From Myxococcales bacterium (GTDB taxonomy: Bacteria > Myxococcota_A > Polyangia > Polyangiales > JADJMO01): a DNA stretch of 64,000 nucleotides. The notes under the pieces were generated by a model. The model saw nothing but the letters and a program-made list of their open reading frames with translations. It had not been told where the DNA came from and did no database searches. A program made the translations under genes and the position numbers. Location of the stretch: positions 71,428 to 135,427 of the forward strand of contig JADJMO010000027.1 in NCBI GenBank assembly GCA_016709545.1, written 5' to 3'. Shown piece after piece: positions 8,566 through 18,190 of the stretch; position 1 is the stretch's first letter; every line of letters begins with the position of its first letter.

Positions 8566-9486
8566 ATGCTCCGATCGCTCGTGTTCGCCGTGACGCTGAC
8601 CGCCTGCGCGCAGACCAACGCCAACAGCGGTCCCGCCGACGCGGCCGTCGCCGACACCGCGGTACCGGACACGCTCGCCACCGACTCGGGGGCAGACACC
8701 AGCACGACCGGCGACACCGGCGGCGCCACCGACACCGGCCTCGCCACCGACACCGGGCCCGTCGATCCCGCGCTGGTCGGGCTCCCGGGGATCGCGGCCT
8801 GGGACGCCCTCGCGCCCGACGAGAAGGCGAAGACCAAGACCTTTCGCACGTTCTTCCTGCACCAGTCCGTCGGCGGCGACCTCGAGGACGGCGCGGACGC
8901 CGTCGGCTACAAGTTCGAGTACGTCGACAGCAACTACACCGCGCTGGCGCCGGGTCTGAACGGGGGCCTCTTCGCGTCGAGCAACGGCAACCCGGCGGGG
9001 AAGATCGCGGAGTTTCGCAAGCTCGCGCTCGCCACCAAGTCGACGGCCCGCGTGGCCATCATGAAGTTCGGCTACGCCGACATCGTGAGCGACAAGGTGT
9101 CGGCGGCGCAGACGGCCTACCAGGCCGCGGTCGCGGACATCAAGGCGGCTGGCGTGCGCGTCCTCCACGTCACGCCACCCCTCGTCTACGCGGTCCCGGC
9201 CGAGAACGCGCCGAAGATGGCGACCCGCGCGTGGATGCGGACGACGTTTCCGTCCGACGTCATCTTCGATCTGCAGGACGTCGAGAGCACGGAGCCGGCG
9301 ACCGGCGCCCGGTGCGAGCGTGGTGGCTCGTGGGAGATCTGCAACTCGGTGCGATCGACGGCGGCTTGCCCGAGCCTGAACCAGGGCATCGACGCACCCA
9401 CCGGTCAGGGTCACATCTGCTTCGAGCCCCACGCCAAGCGCTTCGCGAAGGCCTACCTCTACGCGATCTACCTCGCCGGCAAGTGA
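8566..9486 (+). CDS. SGNH-hydrolase-like lipoprotein
   Basis: A 306-residue secreted protein starting at ATG 8566 with a lipobox-like LTACAQ and a linker of TDTG/DTGG repeats. The body starts with TFFLHQSVGGDL, followed by IMKFGYADI and RVLHVTPPLVY, and ends with CFEPHAKRFAKAYLYAIYLAGK. The HQSVG loop and the order of blocks resemble a group of SGNH/GDSL-like hydrolases in which the nucleophile serine sits in the HxSxG turn. Substrate unknown. It lies 38 bases after another lipoprotein gene, probably in one transcript. Confidence 0.55.
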   Translation: MLRSLVFAVTLTACAQTNANSGPADAAVADTAVPDTLATDSGADTSTTGDTGGATDTGLATDTGPVDPALVGLPGIAAWDALAPDEKAKTKTFRTFFLHQSVGGDLEDGADAVGYKFEYVDSNYTALAPGLNGGLFASSNGNPAGKIAEFRKLALATKSTARVAIMKFGYADIVSDKVSAAQTAYQAAVADIKAAGVRVLHVTPPLVYAVPAENAPKMATRAWMRTTFPSDVIFDLQDVESTEPATGARCERGGSWEICNSVRSTAACPSLNQGIDAPTGQGHICFEPHAKRFAKAYLYAIYLAGK

Positions 9487-9499
9487 CGCCCGGCGAGCG

Positions 9500-9964
9500 C
9501 TAGCCACACTCGGCGCCGCACTGGGCGTCGGCGCAGCCGATGGCCTTGTCGTAGGCCGCCTTGCCGACCGGGAAATCGGCCCCGCACTTGGCGATGCAGG
9601 CCTTGGCCTCCGCGCCCGCGTCGCCCGCGTCGGCCGGCAGCAGGGCGCACGCGAGGATGCAGTTCACGTACTCGTCGTCGCACTTCGGGTCGCCGAGGCA
9701 GCCGTTGATCTCGGCGCAGCACTTCGCCTCTGCACACGCGTTGCACTTCGCGTTCTTCGACGAGTACGCCTTCACGAGCTTGCAGCTCGCGTCGACGGCG
9801 TCCTTCGGGGCGTCGGCGATCGTCTCGGTCGTCGCGTCGGCGGAGCCGGTGTCGGTCGCCCCGTCCGCCTCGGCCGCCGAGTCACGGACCACGACCGGCT
9901 CGGCCTCGGGATCCGAGGTGCAACCGACGAGGACGACGGAGAGAGCGAAGGCGAAGCGCGACAT
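9500..9964 (-). CDS. Cys-rich lipoprotein
   Basis: A 154-residue protein with a signal ending VVLVGCTSD, an Asp/Ala/Thr linker, then about 90 residues with some fourteen cysteines in CxxC, CC and CxxxC patterns (NACAEAKCC, CILACALL, CIAKCG, CADAQCG). This matches the small Cys-rich outer-membrane lipoproteins common in myxobacteria, likely held by disulfides. Function unknown. It is convergent with the preceding gene, separated by 13 bases. Confidence 0.65.
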   Translation of the reverse strand: MSRFAFALSVVLVGCTSDPEAEPVVVRDSAAEADGATDTGSADATTETIADAPKDAVDASCKLVKAYSSKNAKCNACAEAKCCAEINGCLGDPKCDDEYVNCILACALLPADAGDAGAEAKACIAKCGADFPVGKAAYDKAIGCADAQCGAECG

Positions 9965-9976
9965 CGGCGCACTCTA

Positions 9977-11695
9977 TCAGCGGCGCGCCGCCTTGGCCCG
10001 CTGCACGAGCGCCGACAGGTCGTCGCGCGTGACCCCGAGGCGCGCGGCCGTCTTGTGCGCGAGCGACGTCTTGGCGACGCCCGGCTGGAAGCGGTAGGTG
10101 GGCACGCCACGCTCGTCGAGCTCGACCTGCAGGAACGACAGTCGCTCGTACGGCGGGCTCCGCTCGAGATCGGAGGCGAGCGTGAGGAAGTGCGTGGAGA
10201 GGTACCCCTGCGGCTCGAGCTCCGAGAGCAGCGTGAGCACGAGGCGGAACAGGTCTTCACCCTCGGAGGGGTTGGTGCCCGAGCAGAGCTCGTCGACCAG
10301 CACGAGCCCACCGACGGGCAACGTCTCGAAGAGGGCGCGCACGCGCAACAGCTCGGTGCCGAGGCGCCCCTCGCTCGCGTCGGCGGCGGGCGGCTGCCCG
10401 AACGAGGCGAAGATGCCGTGCGTGCGACGCAGCGTGGCGGATCGCGCCGGCACGAAGAAGCCGCACTGCCCGAGCAGCTGACACAGGCCGATCGACTGCA
10501 GGAGGCGGGTCTTGCCGCCGGAGTTGGGACCGGTGAGCAGGGTGAGGAACGGCGGCTCCATCGCGACGTCGGACGGCACGATGTGCTTCTCGTGCGCGAG
10601 CAGGAGCGGGTTCCAGAGCCCCTCGATGCTCGTCGAGCCTTCGTCGACGATGGTGGGGAGACACACGTCGAGCCCGGCCTTCTGGGCGTTCGCGCGGAAC
10701 GACAGCGCCGCGAGGTAGAAGGCGAGGTCGTACGAGAGCTGCATCAGCGCGAGGACCGTCTGCTCGAGGCCCTCGAACACCTGCTCCACCGCGCGCGCGA
10801 TGAGCTCCTCGGCGTCGAAGCGAAAGCCACGGAACAAGAGCACGAGGCGCGCGACCCAGCGGCCGAGCGGCGTGCGCGCGAAGCGGCTCCGCGTGTTCTC
10901 CTCGACCTTCGCCAGCGCGAGGCCGCGCACGCGTCCGTCGGAGCCGACGCGGACGCGCACGTCCACGGTGGCGAGGTGGTCGTCGTAGTCGAGCAGCTCG
11001 AGCAGCGCCCGGTAACCGTCCGACGCCATCACCTCCGTGGCGAACGCGGGGATGCGCGCGAGGCCCGAACGCACGCCGGGGAACGACGCCGCCATGAACT
11101 CGAGGCACGCCTTCACCGTCGAAAGGATGTCGAGCCGGCGCCGCAGCACGTCGGTGTTGCGCGCGGGCACCATCTGCAGCTGGTCGAGCAGCTCCCGCAG
11201 GCGACCGTGCAGATCCTCGAGCGCCTTCCGCTGCTCCCTGTGTTCGGCGAGCTCGCCGAGGATCTCGCGACGGAACTCGACCACCGCCACGTCCTCGGGC
11301 GGGCGCGACAGCACGCGTTCGAGCCACTTGGCGGGCAGCTGGGTGCGCACGCCGTCGAGGGTGGTCGTGCGGCAGCCCGCGACGAGATCGGCCACGAAGA
11401 GGTCGCGCGCGAATGCGTCCACCGAGAACCGGGTCTTCGGCAGCGCCGCCGCCGCGAACATCTCGTGCCAGGTGTCGCCCGCGACGCCCTGCGCGAACGC
11501 GAACGTGAGGGTCTCGCCCGCCTTGCGCCCGTCGACGCGGCGGGTCGGGGTCGGGTCGAGCAGATCGGGCGCGTCCACGGCGCGACCGTACGTGAACGCG
11601 GCCCCGTTCGTCGAGCGCGCCAGGCTCCTCTCTTGCTGGACCCCGTCACTCGGCACGCGCAGGCGCCCATCGCCGAGGCGTAGCGACACCGTCAT
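9977..11695 (-). CDS. MutS-family ATPase, orphan
   Basis: A 572-residue protein. The last 230 residues form a MutS domain V ATPase: Walker A GPNSGGKT, then a glutamine-rich segment, Walker B LVLVDELCSGTNPSEGED and the switch STHFLTLASDL. The preceding region (about 150-330) is helical like the MutS core/clamp. The mismatch-reading domain I and a C-terminal Smr domain are absent. So this is neither MutS1 nor MutS2 but a shorter MutS-like ATPase whose DNA role is uncertain. Its start overlaps the stop of the DUF4139-like gene upstream (ATGA). Confidence 0.75.
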   Translation of the reverse strand: MTVSLRLGDGRLRVPSDGVQQERSLARSTNGAAFTYGRAVDAPDLLDPTPTRRVDGRKAGETLTFAFAQGVAGDTWHEMFAAAALPKTRFSVDAFARDLFVADLVAGCRTTTLDGVRTQLPAKWLERVLSRPPEDVAVVEFRREILGELAEHREQRKALEDLHGRLRELLDQLQMVPARNTDVLRRRLDILSTVKACLEFMAASFPGVRSGLARIPAFATEVMASDGYRALLELLDYDDHLATVDVRVRVGSDGRVRGLALAKVEENTRSRFARTPLGRWVARLVLLFRGFRFDAEELIARAVEQVFEGLEQTVLALMQLSYDLAFYLAALSFRANAQKAGLDVCLPTIVDEGSTSIEGLWNPLLLAHEKHIVPSDVAMEPPFLTLLTGPNSGGKTRLLQSIGLCQLLGQCGFFVPARSATLRRTHGIFASFGQPPAADASEGRLGTELLRVRALFETLPVGGLVLVDELCSGTNPSEGEDLFRLVLTLLSELEPQGYLSTHFLTLASDLERSPPYERLSFLQVELDERGVPTYRFQPGVAKTSLAHKTAARLGVTRDDLSALVQRAKAARR

Positions 11696-13812
11696 GACGG
11701 CAGCTTCTTGAGGCTCGTGCGCACGGCCTCCTTCTTCGCCACCTCGTCCTTCTCGAGCAACGCCCGCGCCTTGCGTAGCGCCGTGAGCTTGTCCTCGGCC
11801 TGCAGGATCTTCTGCACGAACGGGTTGGTGCCGGGGCCCGCGGCCTTGTCGCCCATCGCCTTGAGGTGCTCGCGGAACCTAGTGAGGTCGCCCTCGACGA
11901 CGGTGATCTCCTCCTTGTTCTTGGTGAGCGCCGTCTTCGCCTCGTCGAGCTCCTTCTGCCGCGCGAGCGCGTCGACGATCACGTCGTGCTGCGCCGACGG
12001 CAGCGACTTGGCGTTGGAGAGCCGGGTGAGCAGCGTGGTGTTCACGAGCGTGAACGGCACCATGCGCTTGAGGCCTTCGACGGTGCTGACGTCGCGCGAG
12101 AGCTTGGACTTGGCCTTGACGGCGAACCAGGCGAGCGGGCGGCGGGCCGCCGTGTCGAAATCCTGGCCGTCCGCGCCCTTGATCGAGGCGTTCTTGTCGA
12201 GGTGGAGCACGACGTAGACCTTGCGCGGCAGGCCGCTGCGGTTCTCGAGGTCCCAGGTGGAGTCGACCGTGCGCAGGAAGTTCTCCTCCAGCGAGTCCCC
12301 GAGGAACCGCAGCGTCTTCGGGTCCTCGTCGAACTTGCGCGAGACCTTGGTGAGGTCGACGTCGAGGTCGGCGCCGAAGTCGACGAAGCGCCGCTCGCCA
12401 GGCTTGAGTCGGTCGAGCGCAGACTCGCCGATGAAGCCACCGCCGCCGCCGTTGGTGCCCGCGGAGCTGAAGAAAGAGAGCGTCCCCGACGGGAGCGTCT
12501 GGCTCGTCGAGTTGGCGAACCGCACCGCCGCGCGGGGTGTGTCGTCGATCCAGGTGATGGCCTCGACGTCGGGGCGCTGGGCGAGGAACGGCACGAGCGC
12601 CGACTTGTGGGCGCCGAGGTCGAGCGAGCCGTCGAGCGAGTACGCGAACAGGGCCCCTGACTCGAGGCCGGTGGCCGTGGCGACACCCGCGAGGTTGCCG
12701 ACGGAGAGCAGGCTGCTCGAGCCCTCGGAGACCGTGCCGAGGCCGCCGAAGCCGTAGCTGTGCGAGCTCCCGAGCTTGCCGTAGCCGCTGCCGTAGCCGA
12801 CCCCGGAGCCCGTGCCCGAGCCGTGCCCCACGGTGCCGGTCTCGTCGAGGTTGTCGCCCCAGATCGCGTCGGGGGTCTTGTCGAGGAGCTGGGGGACCGT
12901 CGAGGCCGTGCCGTCCGGCGTCACGAGCGTGCGGCGCGCGTAGCGAGGCGCGGCCATCGGGAAGAGGAACGAGTCCGGGCGCCCGTTCACGAGGCTGACC
13001 TTCACCCCCTTCCACATCTCGTCGGTGTCGTTGTGCAGGAGCGCCCAGCCCTGCAAGAGGCCGCCCTTCTGATCGGGGTCGAGCACGAGGCGGTAGCTCG
13101 CGCGCCAGATCGGCGTCTCGGCGACGTAGCCGAAGGTGACCGGGCCGGTGCCCGAACCGAGCAGCTCGAGCGCGCGCGGGGTCGCCGCGCTACGCGTCGA
13201 GAGGGCGTCGAGCGACGAGTTGAGCCGCGCGCCATAGGCCGGGTCGGTGGGTCGCACGGTCACGATCTGCGCGGCGGGGACGCGGCGGATCTCGCCCTTG
13301 TCGGTGACGATCATGACCACCAGGATCGGTGGCTTCTTCTCGGCCTTCGGGTCGGTCGACGCTGGCTCCTCGCTGACCTCGTCGACGACGTCGATGATGC
13401 GGCCGGTGAGCGCGGCGCTCGTGAGGACCATCTCCACGCGCGCGCCCTTGAGGCTCGTGAGCAGGCCGCGGAAGGTGATGGGCGCGTCGGCGTTGGGGTC
13501 GAGCCCGGCCTGCGCGCGGGCCATGCCCTTGCTGACGCTGCTGCCGAACTCGAAGCCGCGGATCTTGCCGCCGGGGCCGATGATCACGAGCGTCTTGAGC
13601 GCGTCGTCGAGGTGACCGGTGGGCACGGGGAGCGTGGTGGCGCCGGTGCCGACGTCGCCCGACCGCTCGAAGTAGCCGACGCCGGTCTCGTAGAGGTGCA
13701 GCGTCCGCAGCGGGAGGATCTGCGCCTTCGGCGTGGGGAGCGCCCCCGTCGTGCACCCCATGGCCAGGAACGACGCGGTGACGGAGCCTACGGCGAGCAA
13801 GCGTTGGAGCAT
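11692..13812 (-). CDS. DUF4139-like lipoprotein
   Basis: A 706-residue secreted protein starting at ATG 13812 with a lipoprotein signal (FLAMGC). Its first part has HLYETGVGYFERSG, and a middle block contains IWRASYRLVL, WALLHNDTDEMWKGVKVSLVNGRP, the typical core of DUF4139/MuiA-like proteins, in which beta domains precede and follow. A Gly/Ser-rich insert lies around residues 320-365, and a coiled coil at the end (about 620-700) includes ALTKNKEEITVVEGDL. Function of the family is unknown; an envelope role is likely. Its stop overlaps the MutS-like start. Confidence 0.65.
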   Translation of the reverse strand: MLQRLLAVGSVTASFLAMGCTTGALPTPKAQILPLRTLHLYETGVGYFERSGDVGTGATTLPVPTGHLDDALKTLVIIGPGGKIRGFEFGSSVSKGMARAQAGLDPNADAPITFRGLLTSLKGARVEMVLTSAALTGRIIDVVDEVSEEPASTDPKAEKKPPILVVMIVTDKGEIRRVPAAQIVTVRPTDPAYGARLNSSLDALSTRSAATPRALELLGSGTGPVTFGYVAETPIWRASYRLVLDPDQKGGLLQGWALLHNDTDEMWKGVKVSLVNGRPDSFLFPMAAPRYARRTLVTPDGTASTVPQLLDKTPDAIWGDNLDETGTVGHGSGTGSGVGYGSGYGKLGSSHSYGFGGLGTVSEGSSSLLSVGNLAGVATATGLESGALFAYSLDGSLDLGAHKSALVPFLAQRPDVEAITWIDDTPRAAVRFANSTSQTLPSGTLSFFSSAGTNGGGGGFIGESALDRLKPGERRFVDFGADLDVDLTKVSRKFDEDPKTLRFLGDSLEENFLRTVDSTWDLENRSGLPRKVYVVLHLDKNASIKGADGQDFDTAARRPLAWFAVKAKSKLSRDVSTVEGLKRMVPFTLVNTTLLTRLSNAKSLPSAQHDVIVDALARQKELDEAKTALTKNKEEITVVEGDLTRFREHLKAMGDKAAGPGTNPFVQKILQAEDKLTALRKARALLEKDEVAKKEAVRTSLKKLPS

Positions 13813-13886
13813 GCCGGCAGCGACACGCGTGCCTCGCGCAGGTTCCGGCGCGCACGCTCGTTCCAGCTTCGATGGATTCGTCCTCG

Positions 13887-14960
13887 TCAGACGCTCACGG
13901 CGCTGTCGCGACGGATCGTCGGCAACACACGCAGCGCGGCGTCCCGCCCCTGCGCGAGGTACTGGATGCGCAGCTCGGGGGCGAAGAAGCCCGAGAGGAA
14001 GTGGCCTTCGAGCGCCTCCTCGGGGCGCACCTCGACGATCTTCACCTCGCGCGCGTTCGGTAGGCCGATCGCGGTGAGCAGGTCGGCGCGCACCTCGTCG
14101 TCCAGGGGCGCCGCGCGCAACGTGCGCACGAGGCGGTTGACCTCGTAGGCCTCCTTGAGGTCGCGGTAGAGGCGCTCGTTGATCAGCACGTCGGCCAGCC
14201 GCGCGGCGAGCTCGATGCCGCGCAGCGACGCGACCCGGTCGTGCTCCTCCACGTGGCGCGCCGGCTCCGGCGTGATGACGAGCACCGTGTCGACGGGCAG
14301 GTCCCCGGGCCGGTCGCCGTGCAGCGCGTGCTTGATGGGTGCGTTGTCGACCGCGCCTCCGTCGACGCAGGGGCCGAGGTCCTCGAGCTCGACCGGCGAG
14401 AACGCGCCAGGCAGCGCGGCCGACGCCGCGGCGGCGAGGTACACGCGCTCGATGCGGTCGGGGTGGAAGTCCTCCTCGGTGAACTCGAGCGCGCTCTCGA
14501 ACGTGGTGCGCCCGCGCGGATCCCAGAAGGTCTGCACCCAGCGGCCGGCGATCGGCGCGACCACCATCCGGAGCTCCACGCGCGCGACCGGCACCTCGAC
14601 CGGCCGCACGTGCTCGCGGAACAGCTCGAGCAAGGGCCGCGCGTCGGCGAGCCCCTGCCCCGCGGCGAGCGCGCGGAGACTCGGCTGCAGGAGGCTGGCG
14701 CTCGCGTGGTCGGCCCACACCGAACCGAGGTCGCGCAGCGCGCCGAGCGGCTGCCCGCGCGCGATCCCGCCGGCGAACGCGAGCGCGTTGAGGGCCCCCG
14801 CGCTCGCGCCGACCAGCCTCGTGATCGGGAGCCCTGCCGCGACGAGCACCTCGAGCGCGCCGCACTCGAACGCACCCTTGACGACGCCACCCGCGAGGAC
14901 CGCGGCCACCGCACGACAAGCTCCGGGTGTGTAGTCGGGGACCTCGAAGCGCCTCGCCAA
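13887..14960 (-). CDS. patatin-like phospholipase
   Basis: A 357-residue protein, TTG start at 14960. It carries the patatin signature: oxyanion loop GGVVKG at residues 24-29, nucleophile motif GASAG with Ser53, and the catalytic dyad aspartate in DGGAVDN. Patatins hydrolyse acyl esters of lipids. No signal peptide is visible, so it is cytoplasmic or exported by another route. It follows a membrane protein gene on the same strand by 22 bases and may share its transcript. Confidence 0.85.
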   Translation of the reverse strand: MARRFEVPDYTPGACRAVAAVLAGGVVKGAFECGALEVLVAAGLPITRLVGASAGALNALAFAGGIARGQPLGALRDLGSVWADHASASLLQPSLRALAAGQGLADARPLLELFREHVRPVEVPVARVELRMVVAPIAGRWVQTFWDPRGRTTFESALEFTEEDFHPDRIERVYLAAAASAALPGAFSPVELEDLGPCVDGGAVDNAPIKHALHGDRPGDLPVDTVLVITPEPARHVEEHDRVASLRGIELAARLADVLINERLYRDLKEAYEVNRLVRTLRAAPLDDEVRADLLTAIGLPNAREVKIVEVRPEEALEGHFLSGFFAPELRIQYLAQGRDAALRVLPTIRRDSAVSV

Positions 14961-14982
14961 GACGGGACAGGATAGCTCTGAA

Positions 14983-16218
14983 TCACAGGACGAGGCGGGA
15001 AAGCGCCGCGGCGGCCAGCGGCGCGAGGCCGAGGAGGAGAATGGTCGAACCGAGCAAGGCGTGCCGGGTGGCGAGGTGGCGAGCGGCGGCCGCGAGCGCC
15101 TCCTTGCTGCCGACGACGAACGAGGGGGTCGGATCGTTGCGGAACTGGGGTACGACCGTCGAATCACGGGCGAGGACGCGCGTGCCGAGCGCGAAGCCGG
15201 GCGCGGGGACGGGCCACTCCGAGCCGTCCTCGAGCACGATGCCGTCGTCGTGGACCGCACCGTCGCGCAGCCCGGCGAGGTCGACCCGGATCCGGAGCGC
15301 GCGGACGACGAAGAAGGCTCCGACGAGCAGGGTCCCCCAGGCGCCCACGAGCCAGCCCCGCGGCGCGGAGAGCTCGGAGGCGACGTCGTCGAGGTTCACG
15401 TCGCGGCGTCGTCCGTCGTCACCGAGCGCGCCGTGGCTCCAGCGCCCGCCGTCGAAGAGGAAACCATTCTTCATGCGGCGGACGACGACCTCGCCTCGAT
15501 CGACGCCGATCCGGTCACCGGCCTTGCCGTCGCGGAGCAGCGCGACGCTGCAACCGACGTCGAGCCGACAGCCGCGCAGCAGCACGACGCCGGGCGCGAG
15601 CTCGGCCCGTTCGTCCAGGACCCCCTGGTGCGGGGGGGCCGGCACGGGATCGACCCACGGCCGGAAGGTGAGCGCGCCGAGCTCCGCGACGATCGGGAGG
15701 CGACCACGCCACGCGTCGGGCTCGGGCCGGCCGACGATCCGCACGGTGGCGAGCAGCACGAGCAGGCCGCCGAGGAGCAAGGTGGCCTTGGCGATCGCGA
15801 CCCAGGGGCGGTCGAGCCAGCGGTACGTCCCCGCGAAGAGCTTGGCGAAGCCGAGGAACGCCACGACGGTGGCGGCGCCCACGAAGAACGGCGCGAAGAT
15901 CATCGCGGTGGCGAGCGGCGTCCCGCACCGGAAGCCCGAGGCGACGAGCGGCTCCGAGAGGGCCCAGCGCGCGGCGAGCCAGACGAAAGGCGCCAGGGAA
16001 GCCACGGTGCAAGAGGCGGCGAACGGCCCCCGAGGCCCGAGCGCGCGGGCGAGCGTCGACTCGCCGGCGAGGAGCCCGAGGACGAGCACCGCGCCGAACG
16101 CGAGGGTGACGGGGAGCTTCGTCACCCCGCCGATCACCAGGGCGGCCACCACCGCCGCCCCTGCAAAGAGGCCGACGAGGAGGGCAGCGACGAAGGTCCG
16201 GGCCACGCCCGGGGACAA
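14983..16218 (-). CDS. multi-pass membrane protein of unknown function
   Basis: A 411-residue protein with about five N-terminal transmembrane segments (residues 8-30, 35-53, 70-88, 107-128, 142-160), a soluble stretch of about 120 residues that includes two short beta repeats, one more segment near 290-306, and a last hydrophobic segment at the C-terminus. No motif tells its activity. The large loop and the late paired segments recall membrane-anchored sensors, but this is only topology. Confidence 0.6.
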   Translation of the reverse strand: MSPGVARTFVAALLVGLFAGAAVVAALVIGGVTKLPVTLAFGAVLVLGLLAGESTLARALGPRGPFAASCTVASLAPFVWLAARWALSEPLVASGFRCGTPLATAMIFAPFFVGAATVVAFLGFAKLFAGTYRWLDRPWVAIAKATLLLGGLLVLLATVRIVGRPEPDAWRGRLPIVAELGALTFRPWVDPVPAPPHQGVLDERAELAPGVVLLRGCRLDVGCSVALLRDGKAGDRIGVDRGEVVVRRMKNGFLFDGGRWSHGALGDDGRRRDVNLDDVASELSAPRGWLVGAWGTLLVGAFFVVRALRIRVDLAGLRDGAVHDDGIVLEDGSEWPVPAPGFALGTRVLARDSTVVPQFRNDPTPSFVVGSKEALAAAARHLATRHALLGSTILLLGLAPLAAAALSRLVL

Positions 16219-16255
16219 CGCGCGACGCGCCCCCCACCTTACGCCGGCCCAGCCT

Positions 16256-17116
16256 TCAGGCGGCCTGGGCCGCCGTGGCTCCCGACACGAGCTGCTCCGA
16301 GAGCCGCCAGAGGCGCTCCTGCGCCTCCTCGTCCCGGGCCCGCGCCGAGGGAGTCCGCGGGCGACTCTTCTCGAAGTAGAGGCCTGTCTTCCGCTCGAGC
16401 TCGGGAGCCGTCGCCGCGTGGAGCGAGCACGCGGCGCCCTGCTCCGGACTGAGGAGGAACAGGTGGAACACCTTCACGAGGAACTTCGGATAGCTGCGCG
16501 CCAGCTCCGTGGCGACGACGCCCGGGTGTACAGCGAACGCGCTGACCTTGGTGCCCGCCAGGCGACGCGCGAGTTCGAGCGTGAACAACACGTTGGCGAG
16601 CTTTGATTGATTGTACGCCCTGGGCCCGCTGAATCCACGTTTCTCGGACTGCAGATCGTCCCACTGCATCTTTCCGCGATAGTGCAGGCTCGAGGAGAGC
16701 GTGACCACTCGGCCCGCCGGGCTCTTCTCGAGCAGCGGGAGCAGCTCTTGGGTGAGGAGGAACGTGCCGAGGTGGTTCACGCCGAAGGTGGTCTCGAAGC
16801 CCTGCTTCGTGGTGCCGCGCTTGGTGGTCCAGACCCCGGCGTTGTTGACCAGGACGTCGATCCGCGGGAGCTCGGCGCGCAGCGTGGCGGCGAACGCGCG
16901 CACGCTGTCCAGATCGGACAGGTCCAGCGGAATCACTCGCAGATCTTGCCGACCGGTGGAGGCGGCGAGATCGGCGCGGGCGGCCTCGCCCTTCTGCGCG
17001 TCGCGGCACGCGAGGATCACCGTGGCGCCCCGCGATGCCAGGCCCCGCGCGGTCTCCTTGCCGATGCCCGTGTTGGCGCCCGTGACGACGCAGATCTTCC
17101 CGGCCAGGTCTTGCAT
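16256..17116 (-). CDS. short-chain dehydrogenase/reductase, retinol dehydrogenase-like
   Basis: A 286-residue Rossmann-fold oxidoreductase. Cofactor motif TGANTGIG at residues 12-19, NNAG at about 92-95, and catalytic Ser (LSSSLHY) and YNQSK for the Tyr/Lys pair are all present. The order and spacing fit classical SDRs of the retinol dehydrogenase/WWOX-like group that use NADP(H). Substrate unknown. ATG at 17116 is the only sensible start. It follows the SMP-30-like lipoprotein gene by 44 bases on the same strand. Confidence 0.85.
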   Translation of the reverse strand: MQDLAGKICVVTGANTGIGKETARGLASRGATVILACRDAQKGEAARADLAASTGRQDLRVIPLDLSDLDSVRAFAATLRAELPRIDVLVNNAGVWTTKRGTTKQGFETTFGVNHLGTFLLTQELLPLLEKSPAGRVVTLSSSLHYRGKMQWDDLQSEKRGFSGPRAYNQSKLANVLFTLELARRLAGTKVSAFAVHPGVVATELARSYPKFLVKVFHLFLLSPEQGAACSLHAATAPELERKTGLYFEKSRPRTPSARARDEEAQERLWRLSEQLVSGATAAQAA

Positions 17117-17160
17117 GCGGCGTTCGATGCCCACGCCGCCGGCCGGTTGCAGACGTAGCC

Positions 17161-18190
17161 TCAGCCCTTGCCGGGGATGCCGAGGTGCACGCGGTAGATG
17201 CTCTTGCCCGCGCTCACGAAGAGCCACTGCCGGTCCGGTCCGCCGAACGCGCAGTTGGTCGCGGACTCCGGGATCTTGATCGTGCCGAGCAACTTGCCCG
17301 CGGGCGAGATCACGCGGACCCCCGGCGCTGCACGTGACGTAGAGGTTGCCGGCGTCGTCGATCGCGAGGCCGTCGCCGCCGCCGCCGAGGTCGGCGAGCT
17401 TGCTCGGCGTGCCGACCGAGCCGTCGGCCGCGACGGGCCACGCGCGCACGAGCGAGGTGACCGTGTCGCTGACGTAGAGGGTCTTCTCGTCGGGCGAGAG
17501 GCCGATGCCGTTCGGCTGGTTCATGTCCTTCGCGAGCGCGGTGACGGCGCCCTTCGGGTCGACGCGGAACACGCCCTTGAAGCCCAGCTCCGCGGCCCGA
17601 CCCTCGAGCCCGTAGTTCGGGTCGGTGAAGTAGATCGTGCCGTCGCTGCGGACGACCAGGTCGTTCGGCGAGTTGAGCTTCTTGCCCTCGAAATTGTCGA
17701 CGACCGCCACGACGCCGGTCGTGGTGGTGCGGCTCACCCGCCGGTTCCAGTGCTCGCAGGCGAGCAGGTCGCCCCCGACCATGAAGCCGAGGCCGTTGGC
17801 CTTGGCCCCGTCGGTGCGCAGCGGGGCCGCGACGCCGTCGAAGGGGAGCTTGTGGATCGTGGCCGCAGGGATGTCGGTGAAGAGGAGGTAGCCGGCCGCG
17901 TTCCACGCGGTGCCTTCGGTGAACTGGTAGCCGCCGGCGACCTTGGTGACCGTGCCCATGCCGGCGAGCGGATCGATGGGGCCCGCGTCCGGGACGTCGA
18001 CCGGGGTGTCGGCGGCCACGCTGTCCGTCGGGACCTCGCTCGTCGCATCGGTGGGGCCACCGCCGTCGACGTCGGCCCCGACGTCGAGGGGACCGACGTC
18101 GGTCGACTCCGTGTCAGGCGCGTCGATCGCGGATGAGTCCCCGCAGCCGACCAGCGTGACGATCACCAGGGAACAGATCGCGTGCTTCAC
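17161..18190 (-). CDS. SMP-30/gluconolactonase-like lipoprotein, one frameshift
   Basis: GTG at 18190 gives a lipoprotein signal (VIVTLVGCGDS) and an Asp/Thr/Val linker. The rest is a six-bladed propeller of SMP-30 type: EGTAWNAAGYLLFTDI, SPNDLVVRSDGTIYFTDPNYG, PNGIGLSPDEKTLYVSDT and GDGLAIDDAGNLYVT are the metal-site strands. Such enzymes open lactones or organophosphates. A run of five C at 17319-17323 (G on the coding strand) shifts the frame; removing one base restores RVISPAGKLLGTI and a normal end at 17161. The start overlaps the previous stop (GTGA). Confidence 0.75.
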
